Origin: Nonomuraea roseoviolacea subsp. carminata
Lineage (GTDB): Bacteria > Actinomycetota > Actinomycetes > Streptosporangiales > Streptosporangiaceae
Assembly: GCF_024172185.1 (NCBI RefSeq)
Contig: NZ_JAMZEC010000001.1
Span: 372,001 to 436,000 of the forward strand
DNA length: 64,000 nt
Direction: 5' to 3'
Shown: piece after piece, positions 45,000 through 55,011 of the stretch
Layout of the letters: the number at the start of each line of letters is the position of its first letter
Position numbering within the stretch: position 1 is the stretch's first letter
The notes under the pieces: model-generated
What the model saw: only the letters and a program-made list of their open reading frames with translations
Told to the model about the DNA's origin: nothing
The model's database searches: none
Translations under genes and position numbers: made by a program

Positions 45000-45491
45000 G
45001 TGGGCAAGACGAAGGCGCAGGGAGGCACCCCCGCCACGGTGGCGCTGACCAAGGCCGGGGCCGACTTCACGCTGCATCCCTACGACCACGACCCCTCCGC
45101 CCAGGCGTACGGCGAGGAGGCCGCCGACGCGCTCGGCGTGCCGTACGAGCGGATCTTCAAGACGCTCGTGGCCGAGACCGAGAGCGGGCTCGCCGTGGCG
45201 GTCGTGCCGGTGGCGGGCAAGCTCGACCTCAAGGCGCTGGCCTCGGCCCTGGGCGGCAAGCGCGCCGCCATGGCCGAGGCGGCGAAGGTGGAGCGGGTGA
45301 CCGGCTACGTCGTGGGCGGCATCAGCCCGCTCGGGCAGCGCAAGCAGCTGCCCACGGTGGTCGACGCGTCGGCGCTGGAGTTCGAGACGATCTACTTCTC
45401 GGCGGGCCGGCGCGGGCTCCAGATCGAGACCGCTCCGGCCAACCTCGTCGCGCTCACCCGCGCCGTGACCTCCCCCATCGCCAAGCGCTGA
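45000..45491 (+). CDS. ybaK: Cys-tRNA(Pro)/Cys-tRNA(Cys) deacylase YbaK
   Basis: The 163-residue trans-editing enzyme of the YbaK/ProX fold has FTLHPYDHDPSAQAYGEEAA, VFKTLVAE (the key Lys in RIFKTL), GKLDLKALASALGGKRAAMA and YVVGGISPLGQRKQLPTVVD. It removes Cys wrongly charged on tRNA-Pro. GTG 45000 has GGAGG upstream. It converges on the PBP gene. Confidence 0.95.
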   Translation: MGKTKAQGGTPATVALTKAGADFTLHPYDHDPSAQAYGEEAADALGVPYERIFKTLVAETESGLAVAVVPVAGKLDLKALASALGGKRAAMAEAAKVERVTGYVVGGISPLGQRKQLPTVVDASALEFETIYFSAGRRGLQIETAPANLVALTRAVTSPIAKR

Positions 45492-45517
45492 GCCCCGGTG
45501 CCGCCGTCCCACGGTCC

Positions 45518-45573
45518 CCGCCGGGACCGCCGCGGCGCCAGAGCCCCCGCCGTGACCGCCGCGGCGCCAGAGC
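45518..45573. repeat. Two 27-bp direct repeats between ybaK and the PBP gene
   Basis: CCGCCGGGACCGCCGCGGCG and the next seven bases (45518-45544) recur at 45547-45573 with one mismatch. They lie in the 106-bp gap between two convergent genes. Confidence 0.85.
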
Positions 45574-45597
45574 TCCCCGGCTGGAGCCTGCGCGGCC

Positions 45598-47991
45598 CTA
45601 GCGCCCCGTGGTGGTCCCGGGCGGGGCCGCCCCCGGTGCGGCGGCGCCCGGATCGACCGTGCCGGGTGCGGCGGCGCCCGGCACGGTGGCGCCCTGCACG
45701 GCCATGCCCGGCCCCATCGGAGCCACTCCGGTCCGCCCTCCGAAGCCCGGCCGGCGCTCGTCCGGCGTGCCCAGCACGTCGGCGCCCGGCGGCCACAGCT
45801 GGTGTCCGTGGCGGCGCGCCCACTTCAGCCACTGCCGCTGCCGGTGCAGCATCGCCCGGATCTGCTCCGCCTCCTCGGCCTCCTTCAGCCCGGGCGTGAA
45901 GCCGCCGCCGAAGCGGGACATGTCGGCGGGGTGGAAGTCGCCCGCCGGGATGTCGCGCAGCGCCGACTCCATCGAGTCCACCCAGATCGGCCCGGGCAGC
46001 GACGCCCCCTGCACCGACCCGTAGTACTCGCCGCCGATCTGCACCCCGCGCAGCGGGTACCGGTAGGAGCCCCGGATGTCGCCCACGCTGACCGCCGCCG
46101 CGAGCTCCGGGGTGTAACCGGCGAACCACGCCGAGGTGTAGCCGTTGTTGGTGCCCGTCTTGCCGGCGGCGGGCCGGCCGATGCCCTGCCCGGTCATCGT
46201 GCCCTTGTCGAACACGCCCTGCAGCACGTGGTTGACGGCGTCGGCGACCTTGCGGTCCAGCGCCTGCTCGCAGGTGGGCCGCACGTGGGCGGTCCGGCCG
46301 TCCCGGCCGGTGATCTCCACGATGGCCAGCGGCCGGCAGTACCGGCCGCGCGCCGCGAAGGCCGCGAACGCCGCCGCCACCGTCACCGGGTCCATCTCGT
46401 TGACGCCGAGCGTGAACGTCGGCACCTCGCGCAGCGGCCGGCCGTCGGCGCGGGCGATGCCGAGCGCCTTCGCGGTCCGCACCACGTTGCACAGGCCGAC
46501 CTTGCGCTCCAGCATCATGTAGAAGATGTTCACCGACTTCCACGTGCCGGTGGACAGGCTGTACGGGCCGCCCTCGCCCTCCCCGCTGGCGTTGTGCACC
46601 CGCACGCTGGGCGCGTTGACCGCCCGGCCGCGGCAGTCGCGGTATCCCTGCGACGGCACGAGCACGCCGGGCGTCTCGAAGCCCTGGTCGAAGCGCCAGC
46701 CCTGCTGCAGCGCCGTCGCCAGCGTGAACACCTTGAACGTCGAGCCCGCCTGGAGCCCCATCCCGCCGCCGTGGGCCATGTCGGCCACCAGGTTGAACGT
46801 CGTCCGCGTCCCGTTCTTGCGGTCGCCGGGGTTGCGGCCGAAGTCCTTGCTGGCCGCCATCGCCCGGATGCGTCCCGAGCGCGGCTCGACCATGGCCTCC
46901 GCGGCCACCTCGGTGTCGCGGGCGTCGACCCGGGCGCGGATCGCCCGCTCGGCGGCCCGCTGCGCCACCGGGTCCAGCGCGGTCCTGATCACCAGCCCGC
47001 CGGTGGCGAGCCGGGCCCGCCGCTCGCGCGCCGTGGCGCCGAACGCCTCGTTGGTGAGCAGCTCGCGCTGCACGTACACGCAGTAGTACGGATACCTGCT
47101 CTGCGCGCAGCCGCCCGGCTCGGGCCGCAGCTCGATGCCGAGCGGGCTGCGCTTGGCCGCCGCGGCCTCCCGCGGGTTCACCAGGCGCAGCTCGGCCATC
47201 CGGTCCAGCACGAGGTCGCGCCGCTCCTTCAGCCGCGCCCGCTGCGCCGGCCCGATCGACGGGTCGGTCGAGTACGGCATGCGCACCGCGCCGGCGAGCG
47301 TGGCCGCCTGCGGCAGCGTGAGGTCGGCGGCCGTGGTGGAGAAGAAGCGCCGGGCCGCCGCCTCGACGCCGTGCGCGCCCGCGCCGAAGTAGGCGATGTT
47401 GAGGTACCGCTCCAGGATCTCGTCCTTGGTGTACTTCTGCTCCATCGCGAGCGCCAGGCGCAGCTCGGTGATCTTGCGGGCGAGGTTGGGCGCGCGCGCC
47501 CGGTCGCGCTCCTCCTCGGTGCGGGCGCTCTCGACCAGGATGTTCTTCACGAGCTGCTGGGTGAGCGAGGAACCGCCCTGCCGGATGCCGCCGGCCGAGG
47601 TGTTGGTGAGCAGCGCCCGGAGCGTGCCGCGCACGTCCATGCCGCCGTGCTCGTAGAAGCGGGCGTCCTCGATGGCGACGATGGCCTGCCGCATGACGGG
47701 CGCCACCCGGCTGAGCGGGATCGCCCGCCGGTTGGCCTGGTAGAACTGCGCGAACGGCTTGCCGTTGCGGTCGAGCAGCCGCGTCACCTGCGACAGGGGC
47801 TCCTCGCGCGGCGCCGGAGGGAGCTGGCTGAAGGTGTGCGCGACGCTCTTGGCGGCGAGCCCGGCACCGCTCACGACGGGGGCGGCCATGGAGGCGGCCA
47901 GGACCCCGCAGAGCGCTCCCACCAGCCCCAGGGCGCTCACACATCGCACAACTCTCACGCAGTCGGTCTGCGGCGCCGCGATCCCCGGCAA
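45598..47991 (-). CDS. Class A penicillin-binding protein
   Basis: The 797-residue bifunctional PBP has an N-terminal membrane anchor and a glycosyltransferase domain (AIVAIEDARFYEHGGMD with catalytic Glu, RQGGSSLTQQLVKN, EILERYLNIAYFG). Its transpeptidase domain carries SxxK in LQAGSTFKVF, SxN in WKSVNIFYM and KTG in AAGKTGTNN. The C terminus is an Ala/Pro/Gly-rich tail with PGAAAPGTVD repeats. TTG 47991 gives the longest frame; GTG 47958 just before the anchor is a credible alternative. It follows murA by 19 bp and probably shares its transcript. Confidence 0.93.
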   Translation of the reverse strand: MPGIAAPQTDCVRVVRCVSALGLVGALCGVLAASMAAPVVSGAGLAAKSVAHTFSQLPPAPREEPLSQVTRLLDRNGKPFAQFYQANRRAIPLSRVAPVMRQAIVAIEDARFYEHGGMDVRGTLRALLTNTSAGGIRQGGSSLTQQLVKNILVESARTEEERDRARAPNLARKITELRLALAMEQKYTKDEILERYLNIAYFGAGAHGVEAAARRFFSTTAADLTLPQAATLAGAVRMPYSTDPSIGPAQRARLKERRDLVLDRMAELRLVNPREAAAAKRSPLGIELRPEPGGCAQSRYPYYCVYVQRELLTNEAFGATARERRARLATGGLVIRTALDPVAQRAAERAIRARVDARDTEVAAEAMVEPRSGRIRAMAASKDFGRNPGDRKNGTRTTFNLVADMAHGGGMGLQAGSTFKVFTLATALQQGWRFDQGFETPGVLVPSQGYRDCRGRAVNAPSVRVHNASGEGEGGPYSLSTGTWKSVNIFYMMLERKVGLCNVVRTAKALGIARADGRPLREVPTFTLGVNEMDPVTVAAAFAAFAARGRYCRPLAIVEITGRDGRTAHVRPTCEQALDRKVADAVNHVLQGVFDKGTMTGQGIGRPAAGKTGTNNGYTSAWFAGYTPELAAAVSVGDIRGSYRYPLRGVQIGGEYYGSVQGASLPGPIWVDSMESALRDIPAGDFHPADMSRFGGGFTPGLKEAEEAEQIRAMLHRQRQWLKWARRHGHQLWPPGADVLGTPDERRPGFGGRTGVAPMGPGMAVQGATVPGAAAPGTVDPGAAAPGAAPPGTTTGR

Positions 47992-48010
47992 ACCCGGGGA
48001 TCCGACACCT

Positions 48011-49321
48011 TTACTCTTCCCGGCGGATGTTCAGACCCAGGGACACGAACTGCTCGAACGGCTTGTGATATCCGCGCACGATGTGGTGGACGCCGCGCAG
48101 CGTGGACGTCCCGTCGGCCACCGCCGCGGCCAGCACCGCGGAGAAGCCCGCCCGGATGTCGGGCAGCGTCACGTCGGCGCCCTTGAGCTTGGACACGCCG
48201 CGCACCACGGCCGAGTGCCGGGCGTTGGTGTCGTGGTAGCGGCAGGCGGGCCCGCCGAGGCACTGGTCGAACACCTCGATCTCGCAGCCCATCCGCTGCA
48301 GCGCCGGCACGTACACCAGGCGGTTCTCGAAGACCGTCTCGTGCAGCACCGACATGCCGTTGCTCTGCGTGAACAGCACCATGAGCGGCGTCTGCCAGTC
48401 GGTCATGAAGCCCGGGTGGGTGTCGGTCTGGACGGCCGCCGAGCGCAGCCCCTCGGGCGGGGCGGTGGCGCACAGGTACTCGTCGTTGATGTCGAAGCGG
48501 GCGCCCATCCGGGCCAGCGTGGTGATCGCGGTGACCAGGCGGTCCTGCGGGCAGCCGTGCACCCGCACCTCTCCCCCGGTGATCAGGCCGGCGGCCAGGT
48601 ACGAGAACGCCTCGATGCGGTCGCCGGCCAGCCAGATCGAGGCGCCGCGCAGCCGCTCGACGCCCTCGATGACGATCCGGCGGTCGGGCGAGAGCTCGAT
48701 CCTGGCCCCCATGCGCTGCAGGAACAGCGCCAGCTCGACCACCTCGGGCTCCATGGCGGCGTTTTTCACCACGGTCTTGCCCTCGGCGAGCACGGCCGAC
48801 ATGAGGATCGTCTCGGTGGCGCCGACGCTCGGGTACGGCAGCTCCAGCCGGGCGCCGCGCAGCCGCGCGGCCTTGGCGAAGATCCCTCCGTCGCCCACCT
48901 CGACCTCGGCGCCCATCGCGCGCAGCGCCTCGACGTGGAAGTTGACCGGCCGCCGCCCGATCGGGTCGCCGCCGACCAGCGGCACGAACGCCTCGCCGGC
49001 CAGGTGCAGCAGGGGGCCGAGCATGAGGATCGGGATCCGGTTCAGGCCGGTGAACGCGTCGGGCACGCGCGGCTGGATCTCCGCGCCCCGCTCGACGCGG
49101 ATCTCCTTCTCCGTGATCTCCACGTGGATGCCGAGGGACTCCAGCATGGCCGCGGTGATGCCGACCTCGCCCACCTCGGGGGCGTTCTGGATCGTGCTCT
49201 CGGTGCCGCCGAGCATGGCGGCGACCATGTGCTTGGAGACCGCGTTCTTCGAGCCGCGCACCTCGACGTCGCCGCGCAGCGGGCCGGAGGGATCGATCAG
49301 CCAGACCTCATCGTGATTCAC
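48011..49321 (-). CDS. murA: UDP-GlcNAc 1-carboxyvinyltransferase (MurA type)
   Basis: MurA starts peptidoglycan precursor synthesis by adding enolpyruvate to UDP-GlcNAc. The 436-residue protein has VRGSKNAVSKHMVAAML (Lys22-like in RGSKNA), PLVGGDPIGRRPVNFHVEAL, VGATETILMSAVLAEG, MTDWQTPLMVLFTQ and the final RAGFSAVLAAAVADG. In the active-site loop the Cys that fosfomycin alkylates is Asp119 (codon 48965-48967 reads GAC). An Asp here is known from M. tuberculosis MurA and gives fosfomycin insensitivity. It precedes the PBP gene. Confidence 0.93.
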   Translation of the reverse strand: MNHDEVWLIDPSGPLRGDVEVRGSKNAVSKHMVAAMLGGTESTIQNAPEVGEVGITAAMLESLGIHVEITEKEIRVERGAEIQPRVPDAFTGLNRIPILMLGPLLHLAGEAFVPLVGGDPIGRRPVNFHVEALRAMGAEVEVGDGGIFAKAARLRGARLELPYPSVGATETILMSAVLAEGKTVVKNAAMEPEVVELALFLQRMGARIELSPDRRIVIEGVERLRGASIWLAGDRIEAFSYLAAGLITGGEVRVHGCPQDRLVTAITTLARMGARFDINDEYLCATAPPEGLRSAAVQTDTHPGFMTDWQTPLMVLFTQSNGMSVLHETVFENRLVYVPALQRMGCEIEVFDQCLGGPACRYHDTNARHSAVVRGVSKLKGADVTLPDIRAGFSAVLAAAVADGTSTLRGVHHIVRGYHKPFEQFVSLGLNIRREE

Positions 49322-49425
49322 GAAGCGAGCCTAACCGGGAGATACCATCAACCTGTTCCGGTGAGCCGGTTCAGTGGCACATCTTCCGTGGCACAGGTGA
49401 GGTGGCACCTCTGAGGGGGAATCGC

Positions 49426-49953
49426 GTGACGAGGCAAGTGCGGGCGTTCGCGATCACCGTCCTCGCCGTCGCCGCCCTCGCCGTGCTCGCCGGGCTGCTG
49501 TGGTCCGCGCTCGCCCCCCGCGCGCCGTACCAGGTGACGGGGCAGGGGCCGGTGCTGGCCGACCCGGCCACGCAGGCGCTGATCGCCGCGGACGGCTGGT
49601 TCGCGGTGATCACCGGCGGGCTGGGCGTGGTGTGCGGGGCCGCCGGCTGGTTCCTCAGCCGCCACGACCGGCTGCCCGTGCTGCTGGGGTTGTGCGCGGG
49701 CGGGGCACTGGCGGCGTTCGTCACGTTGTGGGTGGGTTCGACGTTCACGCTGGGGGCGGTGACCGTCGAGGCCGCCGCCACGCCGGGCGCGAAGGTGGTG
49801 GCGGGCTCGCTGCACCTGACCGCCCGGGGCGTGCTGGTGGCCTGGCCGCTGTGCGCGGTGGCGATCTTCGGGCTGATGGAGGGCATGCACGGCTACCGCG
49901 AGTCGCCGCTGCGCACGCCGTACGGGGTGGGCGACCCGCCCGGGCTCGGCTGA
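49426..49953 (+). CDS. Four-span membrane protein, DUF2567-like context
   Basis: The 175-residue protein has four membrane segments, the first near AFAITVLAVAALAVLAGLLW. The second follows DGWFAVITGGLGVVCGAAGW, which resembles actinobacterial DUF2567 membrane proteins; that assignment is tentative. GTG 49426 has GAGGGGG six bases upstream; a GTG at 49402 would add eight residues. It is divergent from murA. Confidence 0.7.
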   Translation: MTRQVRAFAITVLAVAALAVLAGLLWSALAPRAPYQVTGQGPVLADPATQALIAADGWFAVITGGLGVVCGAAGWFLSRHDRLPVLLGLCAGGALAAFVTLWVGSTFTLGAVTVEAAATPGAKVVAGSLHLTARGVLVAWPLCAVAIFGLMEGMHGYRESPLRTPYGVGDPPGLG

Positions 49954-49971
49954 GCCCCGCGGGCCCGGACC

Positions 49972-51342
49972 TCACAGGGGCGGGCGGCGCAGGCCGTGGC
50001 CCGTCGCGGCCTCGAACGCGGCGGCCACCCGCAGCACCTTGGCGTCGGCGAACGGCCGGCCCACGATCTGCACGCCCACCGGCAGCCCGTCGCCGGTGAA
50101 CCCGGCCGGGACCGACGCGGCCGGCGCGTGCAGGACGCTGATCCAGTACGCCGAGCGCATCCACGCCAGGTAGTCGGGCATGGGCACGCCGTCGATCTCC
50201 TTGACGTACGGCTCCTCCACCGGGAACGGCGGCACCTGGCTGACCGGCGCGATCAGCACGTCGTAGGTGTCGAAGAAGGCGGCCATGCGCTGGTAGAGGC
50301 CGCTGCGCAGCCGCTCGGCGCGGGCCAGGTCGGCACCGGTGACCTCGCGGCCCCGCTCGACGTTCCAGCGGGTGTTCGGGCCGAGGCCGGTCAGGTCGCC
50401 GAACGCGAGGGCGTAGTACCAGGCCCGGTAGACGCGGAAGGCGTCCTCGGCGTCGGACAGGTCGAGGTCCACCCGCTCCACCCGCGCCCCGAGCCGCTCG
50501 AACACGGCGGGGGCGCCCGCCGTGACCGCCGCCGTCGCCGGGTCCACGGGCAGGCCCCCCAGGTCGGGGCTCCACGCCACGCGCAGCCCGGCGACGCCCT
50601 CCTCCGGGTCCGGGGCGAAGTCCTCCGTGATCGCGAACGGCGAGCGGGGGTCGAACCCGGCGACGGCCGACATCATCAGCGTCACGTCGCCGACCGTGCG
50701 CGCCATCGGGCCCTGGACCGACAGCGTGTACCAGGCGGCGGTGTCGGACGGGTCGGGCACCCGGCCCGGAGTGGGGCGCAGGCCGACGACGTTGCAGAAC
50801 GAGGCGGGATTGCGCAGCGAGCCACCCATGTCGGAGCCGTCGGCGAGCGGCACCATGCCGGTGGCCAGCGCCGCCGCCGCGCCGCCGCTGCTGCCGCCGG
50901 CCGAGCGGGACAGGTCGTACGGGTTGCGGGTCGCGCCGAACACCTCGTTGACCGTGTGGGAGCCGGTGCCGAACTCGGGGGTGTTGGTCTTGCCCACGCT
51001 GATCGCGCCGGCGCGCCGGAGCCGCCGCACGATCAGGTCGTCGGCGTCGGGCACGTGCCGGGCGTACCGGGGCGAGCCGTACGTGGTGCGGATGCCGGCC
51101 GTGTCGACCAGGTCCTTGTGCGCCACGGGCACGCCGTGCAGCGGCCCGGCGGGCTCGGCCGCGTCGGCCGCCTCGGCGGCGTCCATGGCCTGCTCGGCGG
51201 CCAGGGTGACGACGGCGTTGACCCGGGGGTTGACCTGCTCGATCCGGTCGAGGCACGCCTGGAGCAGCTCGACGGCGCTCACCTGCCGGGTGCGCACCAG
51301 GCGGGCCATCTCGGCGGCGGTGAGGTAGTGCAGTTCGGTCAC
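49972..51342 (-). CDS. Amidase (amidase signature family)
   Basis: The 456-residue enzyme has the Ser-cisSer-Lys triad: Lys in VPVAHKDLVDTAG, cis-Ser and nucleophile Ser in RSAGGSSGGAAAALATGMVPLADGSDMGGSLRNPA. The C-terminal half includes AFGDLTGLGPNTRWNVERG, typical of amidases rather than GatA. Context does not reveal the substrate. GTG 51342 has GGAGA just upstream. It ends 18 bp from the convergent membrane protein. Confidence 0.93.
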   Translation of the reverse strand: MTELHYLTAAEMARLVRTRQVSAVELLQACLDRIEQVNPRVNAVVTLAAEQAMDAAEAADAAEPAGPLHGVPVAHKDLVDTAGIRTTYGSPRYARHVPDADDLIVRRLRRAGAISVGKTNTPEFGTGSHTVNEVFGATRNPYDLSRSAGGSSGGAAAALATGMVPLADGSDMGGSLRNPASFCNVVGLRPTPGRVPDPSDTAAWYTLSVQGPMARTVGDVTLMMSAVAGFDPRSPFAITEDFAPDPEEGVAGLRVAWSPDLGGLPVDPATAAVTAGAPAVFERLGARVERVDLDLSDAEDAFRVYRAWYYALAFGDLTGLGPNTRWNVERGREVTGADLARAERLRSGLYQRMAAFFDTYDVLIAPVSQVPPFPVEEPYVKEIDGVPMPDYLAWMRSAYWISVLHAPAASVPAGFTGDGLPVGVQIVGRPFADAKVLRVAAAFEAATGHGLRRPPL

Positions 51343-51388
51343 TCTCCGATCCTGCCCCACCCCGGCGGTGAGCGGGCCGCCGGCCGGT

Positions 51389-54300
51389 TCAGCCGCCGAG
51401 GCAGGCCGGGCCGAGGAGCTGCTTGAGGTCACCCATCAGGGCCGGCGACGGCGTCACCCGCAACCGGTCCTCCACCCGCAGGACCGTGGTCTTCGGCCCG
51501 TTGTGCACCTGGAGGTGCACCTCGGACGTGCCGGGGTGGGTGGTGAGGATCTCCTTCAGCCGGGTCACCACCGGAGGCGTGCACCGGTTGAGCGGCAGGC
51601 TCACCAGCAGTGGTCCGCCCGCCTCCTGGGTGAGGTCGGGCGCGGTCACCTCCATCGCGATGATCTTGGCGACGTCCTCGCGCTTGTCGATGCGGCCCTT
51701 GACGAAGACGATCGCGTCCTCGGCGAGGATCGTGGAGCAGAGCTGGTAGGCCGACGGGAAGATCATCACCTCGATCGAGCCTTCGAGGTCCTCCAGCTGG
51801 GTCAGCACCCAGGTGTCGCCCTTCTTGGTGATCTTCCGCTGGACGCCGCTGAGGATGCCGCCCACGGTGACGATCTGCCCGTCGGGGCGGCTGTCGTCCT
51901 GCAGGGCGGCGATGGTGCAGTCGGCGCCGGCGGCGAGGATGTGCTCCACGCCGAACAGCGGATGGTCCGACACGTACAGGCCGAGCATCTCCCGCTCGAA
52001 CTGCAGCAGCGTGTTCTTGTCCCATTCGCCGACCGGGATCTGCACGTCGAACGTCTGGTCCTCGCCGCCGTCGACCGCGCCGAACAGGGAGTCCTGGCCG
52101 ATGGCCTCGTTCTTCTTGATGTCGATGATCGCGTCCACGGCCTGCTCGTGCACCGTGACCAGGCCCTTGCGCACGTGGCCGAGCGAGTCGAACGCGCCCG
52201 CCTTGACCAGCGACTCGATCACCCGCTTGTTGCAGACGATCGCCGGCACCTTGCGCAGGAAGTCCTTGAAGTCGGCGAAGCGGCCCTTCGCCTTGCGCGC
52301 CGCGATGATGCCGTCGACGACGTTGGCGCCGACGTTGCGCACCGCCGACAGGCCGAAGCGGATGTCGGTGCCGCGCGGGGTGAAGTCGAAGTCGGAGTCG
52401 TTGACGTCCGGCGGGAACACCTTGATGCCCATGCGGCGGCACTCGTTGAGGTAGAGGGCCGACTTGTCCTTGTCGTCCTTGACGCTCGACAGCAGCGCGG
52501 CCATGTACGCGGCCGGGTGGTTGGCCTTGAGGTAGGCCGTCCAGTACGCGACGAGGCCGTAACCGGCGGTGTGCGCCTTGTTGAACGCGTAGTCGGAGAA
52601 CGGCAGCAGGATGTCCCACAGGGCCTTGATGGCGGCGGCGGAGAAGCCGTTGTCCCGCATGCCCTTCTCGAAGAACTCGTACTGCTTGTCCAGCTCCGAC
52701 TTCTTCTTCTTGCCCATCGCGCGGCGCAGCAGGTCGGCGCCGCCGAGCGAGTAGCCGGCGACCCGCTGCGCGATGGCCATGACCTGCTCCTGGTAGACGA
52801 TCAGGCCGTAGGTCGTGTCGAGGATGTCCTTGAGCGGCTCCTCCAGCTCCGGGTGGATCGGGACGATCTCCTGGACGCCGTTCTTGCGCAGCGCGTAGTT
52901 GGTGTGCGAGTTGGCGCCCATCGGGCCGGGGCGGTAGAGCGCGAGGGCGGCGGAGATGTCCTCGAAGTTGTCGGGCCGCATCAGGCGCATGAGCGAGCGC
53001 ATGCCGCCGCCGTCGAGCTGGAAGATGCCCAGCGTGTCGCCGCGGGCCAGCAGCTCGTACGTCTTCTGGTCGTCGAGCGGCAGGTCGAGCAGCTCGATCT
53101 TCTCGCCGGTGGTGGCCTCGATGGCCTTGAGGCAGTCGTCGATGATCGTGAGGTTGCGCAGGCCCAGGAAGTCCATCTTCAGCAGGCCGAGCGTCTCGCA
53201 GGTCGGGTAGTCGAACTGCGTGATGATCGCGCCGTCGGAGTCGCGGCGCATGATCGGGATGTAGTCGGTCAGCACCTCCGAGGACATGATGACGCCGGCG
53301 GCGTGCACGCCGGTCTGCCTGATCAGGCCCTCCAGGCCCCTGCCGAGGTCCATCGTGGCCTTGACGTCGGCGTCCTCCTCGTAGAGCCGGCGCAGCTCGC
53401 CGGCCTCGGCGTAGCGCGGGTGGTCCTTGTCGAAGATGCCCGACAGCGGGATGTCCTTGCCCATCACCGCCGGCGGGAACGCCTTGGACACGCGGTCGCC
53501 GAGGGCGTAGGGGTAGCCGAGGACGCGGCCGGCGTCCTTGATGGCGGCCTTCGCCTTGATGGTGCCGAACGTGGCGATCATGGCGACCTTGTCGGCGCCC
53601 CACTTCTCGGTGACGTAGCGGATCACGTCGGCGCGCCGGCGCTCGTCGAAGTCGATGTCGACGTCGGGCATGGAGACGCGCTCGGGGTTGAGGAAGCGCT
53701 CGAAGATCAGGCCGTGCGGGATCGGGTCGAGGTCGGTGATGCCCAGCGCGTACGCCACGAGGGAGCCGGCCGCCGAGCCCCGGCCGGGGCCGACGCGGAT
53801 GCCGTTGTTCTTGGCCCACATGATGAAGTCGGCGACCACGAGGAAGTAGCTCGGGAAGCCCATCTGGACGATGACGCCCAGCTCCTTCTCCGCCCAGGCG
53901 CGGTGCTCCTCGTCCACGCCGCCGGGGAAGCGGCGCTCCAGGCCCTTCCAGACCTCCTGCCGGAAGTACTGCTCCTCGGTCATGCCGTCGGGGATCGGGA
54001 AGGTCGGCATGAGGTTCTTGTGCGCGAAGAACCCCGTCGGATCGACCTTCTCGGCCACCAGCAGCGTGTTGCGGCAGCCCTCGGCCCACAGGTCGGAGGA
54101 GTCGACGGCGCGCATCTCGTCGGCGGTCTTGATGTAGTAGCCGGTGCCGTCGAAGCGGAACCGGTCGGGGTCGGACAGCCGCTTGCCCGTCTGGATGCAC
54201 AGCAGGGCGTCGTGGGAGGCGGCGTCGGACTCGTAGGTGTAGTGGGAGTCGTTGGTGACCAGCGGCGGGATGCCCAGCTCCCGGCTGATGCGGGTCAGCC

Positions 54301-54916
54301 CGTCGCGGACCCGGCGCTCGATCTCGAGGCCGTGGTCCATGATCTCCAGGAAGAAGTTGTCCTTGCCGAAGATCTCCTGGTACTTCGCCGCCGCCCTGAC
54401 CGCCTCGTCGTACTGGCCGAGCCGCAGGCGGGTCTGCACCTCGCCCGACGGGCAGCCCGTGGTGGCCATCAGGCCGTCGGCGTGCTCGGCGAGGATCTCC
54501 GCGTCCATCCGCGCCCACTTGCGGACGAAGCCCTCGGTGTAGGCGCGCGAGGACAGCCGCATCAGGTTGTGCAGGCCCGTCTTGTCACGCGCCCAGATCG
54601 TCATGTGCGTGTAGTAGCCGCCCGCCGAGACGTCGTCCTTCTTCTGGTGCGGCTCGCCCCACAGGACCGGCCTCTTGTTGTGGCGCAGCTCCGGCGCGAC
54701 GTACGCCTCGATGCCGATGACCGGCTTGACGCCCGCGGCGGTCGCCTGCTTGTAGAAGTCGTAGGCGCCGTGCATGTTGCCGTGGTCGGTGATCGCGATC
54801 GCCGGCATGCCCAGCTCGCCGACCTGCTTGAACATCTGCTTCAGCCTCGCGGCACCGTCGAGCATGGAGTACTCGGTGTGCACGTGCAGATGGACGAACG
54901 AGTCGCTGGACGACAT
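51389..54916 (-). CDS. dnaE: DNA polymerase III alpha subunit
   Basis: This is the replicative polymerase, 1175 residues. It has a PHP domain with [20 protein letters not shown] and [11 protein letters not shown] at residues 8-60, catalytic Asp residues in [20 protein letters not shown] near 418, the helix-hairpin-helix/tandem HhH region after [15 protein letters not shown], and a C-terminal OB-fold ([20 protein letters not shown]). ATG 54916 follows GGGAGG. No intein or truncation is seen. Confidence 0.98.
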   Translation of the reverse strand: MSSSDSFVHLHVHTEYSMLDGAARLKQMFKQVGELGMPAIAITDHGNMHGAYDFYKQATAAGVKPVIGIEAYVAPELRHNKRPVLWGEPHQKKDDVSAGGYYTHMTIWARDKTGLHNLMRLSSRAYTEGFVRKWARMDAEILAEHADGLMATTGCPSGEVQTRLRLGQYDEAVRAAAKYQEIFGKDNFFLEIMDHGLEIERRVRDGLTRISRELGIPPLVTNDSHYTYESDAASHDALLCIQTGKRLSDPDRFRFDGTGYYIKTADEMRAVDSSDLWAEGCRNTLLVAEKVDPTGFFAHKNLMPTFPIPDGMTEEQYFRQEVWKGLERRFPGGVDEEHRAWAEKELGVIVQMGFPSYFLVVADFIMWAKNNGIRVGPGRGSAAGSLVAYALGITDLDPIPHGLIFERFLNPERVSMPDVDIDFDERRRADVIRYVTEKWGADKVAMIATFGTIKAKAAIKDAGRVLGYPYALGDRVSKAFPPAVMGKDIPLSGIFDKDHPRYAEAGELRRLYEEDADVKATMDLGRGLEGLIRQTGVHAAGVIMSSEVLTDYIPIMRRDSDGAIITQFDYPTCETLGLLKMDFLGLRNLTIIDDCLKAIEATTGEKIELLDLPLDDQKTYELLARGDTLGIFQLDGGGMRSLMRLMRPDNFEDISAALALYRPGPMGANSHTNYALRKNGVQEIVPIHPELEEPLKDILDTTYGLIVYQEQVMAIAQRVAGYSLGGADLLRRAMGKKKKSELDKQYEFFEKGMRDNGFSAAAIKALWDILLPFSDYAFNKAHTAGYGLVAYWTAYLKANHPAAYMAALLSSVKDDKDKSALYLNECRRMGIKVFPPDVNDSDFDFTPRGTDIRFGLSAVRNVGANVVDGIIAARKAKGRFADFKDFLRKVPAIVCNKRVIESLVKAGAFDSLGHVRKGLVTVHEQAVDAIIDIKKNEAIGQDSLFGAVDGGEDQTFDVQIPVGEWDKNTLLQFEREMLGLYVSDHPLFGVEHILAAGADCTIAALQDDSRPDGQIVTVGGILSGVQRKITKKGDTWVLTQLEDLEGSIEVMIFPSAYQLCSTILAEDAIVFVKGRIDKREDVAKIIAMEVTAPDLTQEAGGPLLVSLPLNRCTPPVVTRLKEILTTHPGTSEVHLQVHNGPKTTVLRVEDRLRVTPSPALMGDLKQLLGPACLGG

Positions 54917-55011
54917 GGAGCGGCGCCTCCCGGTCTCATGGTTTGCGCTCCGACTTTAGTGCTCCCCACCGACAGTCCGCCTACCCTCGCGACAGCCTTC
55001 CGTTCGGAGGC

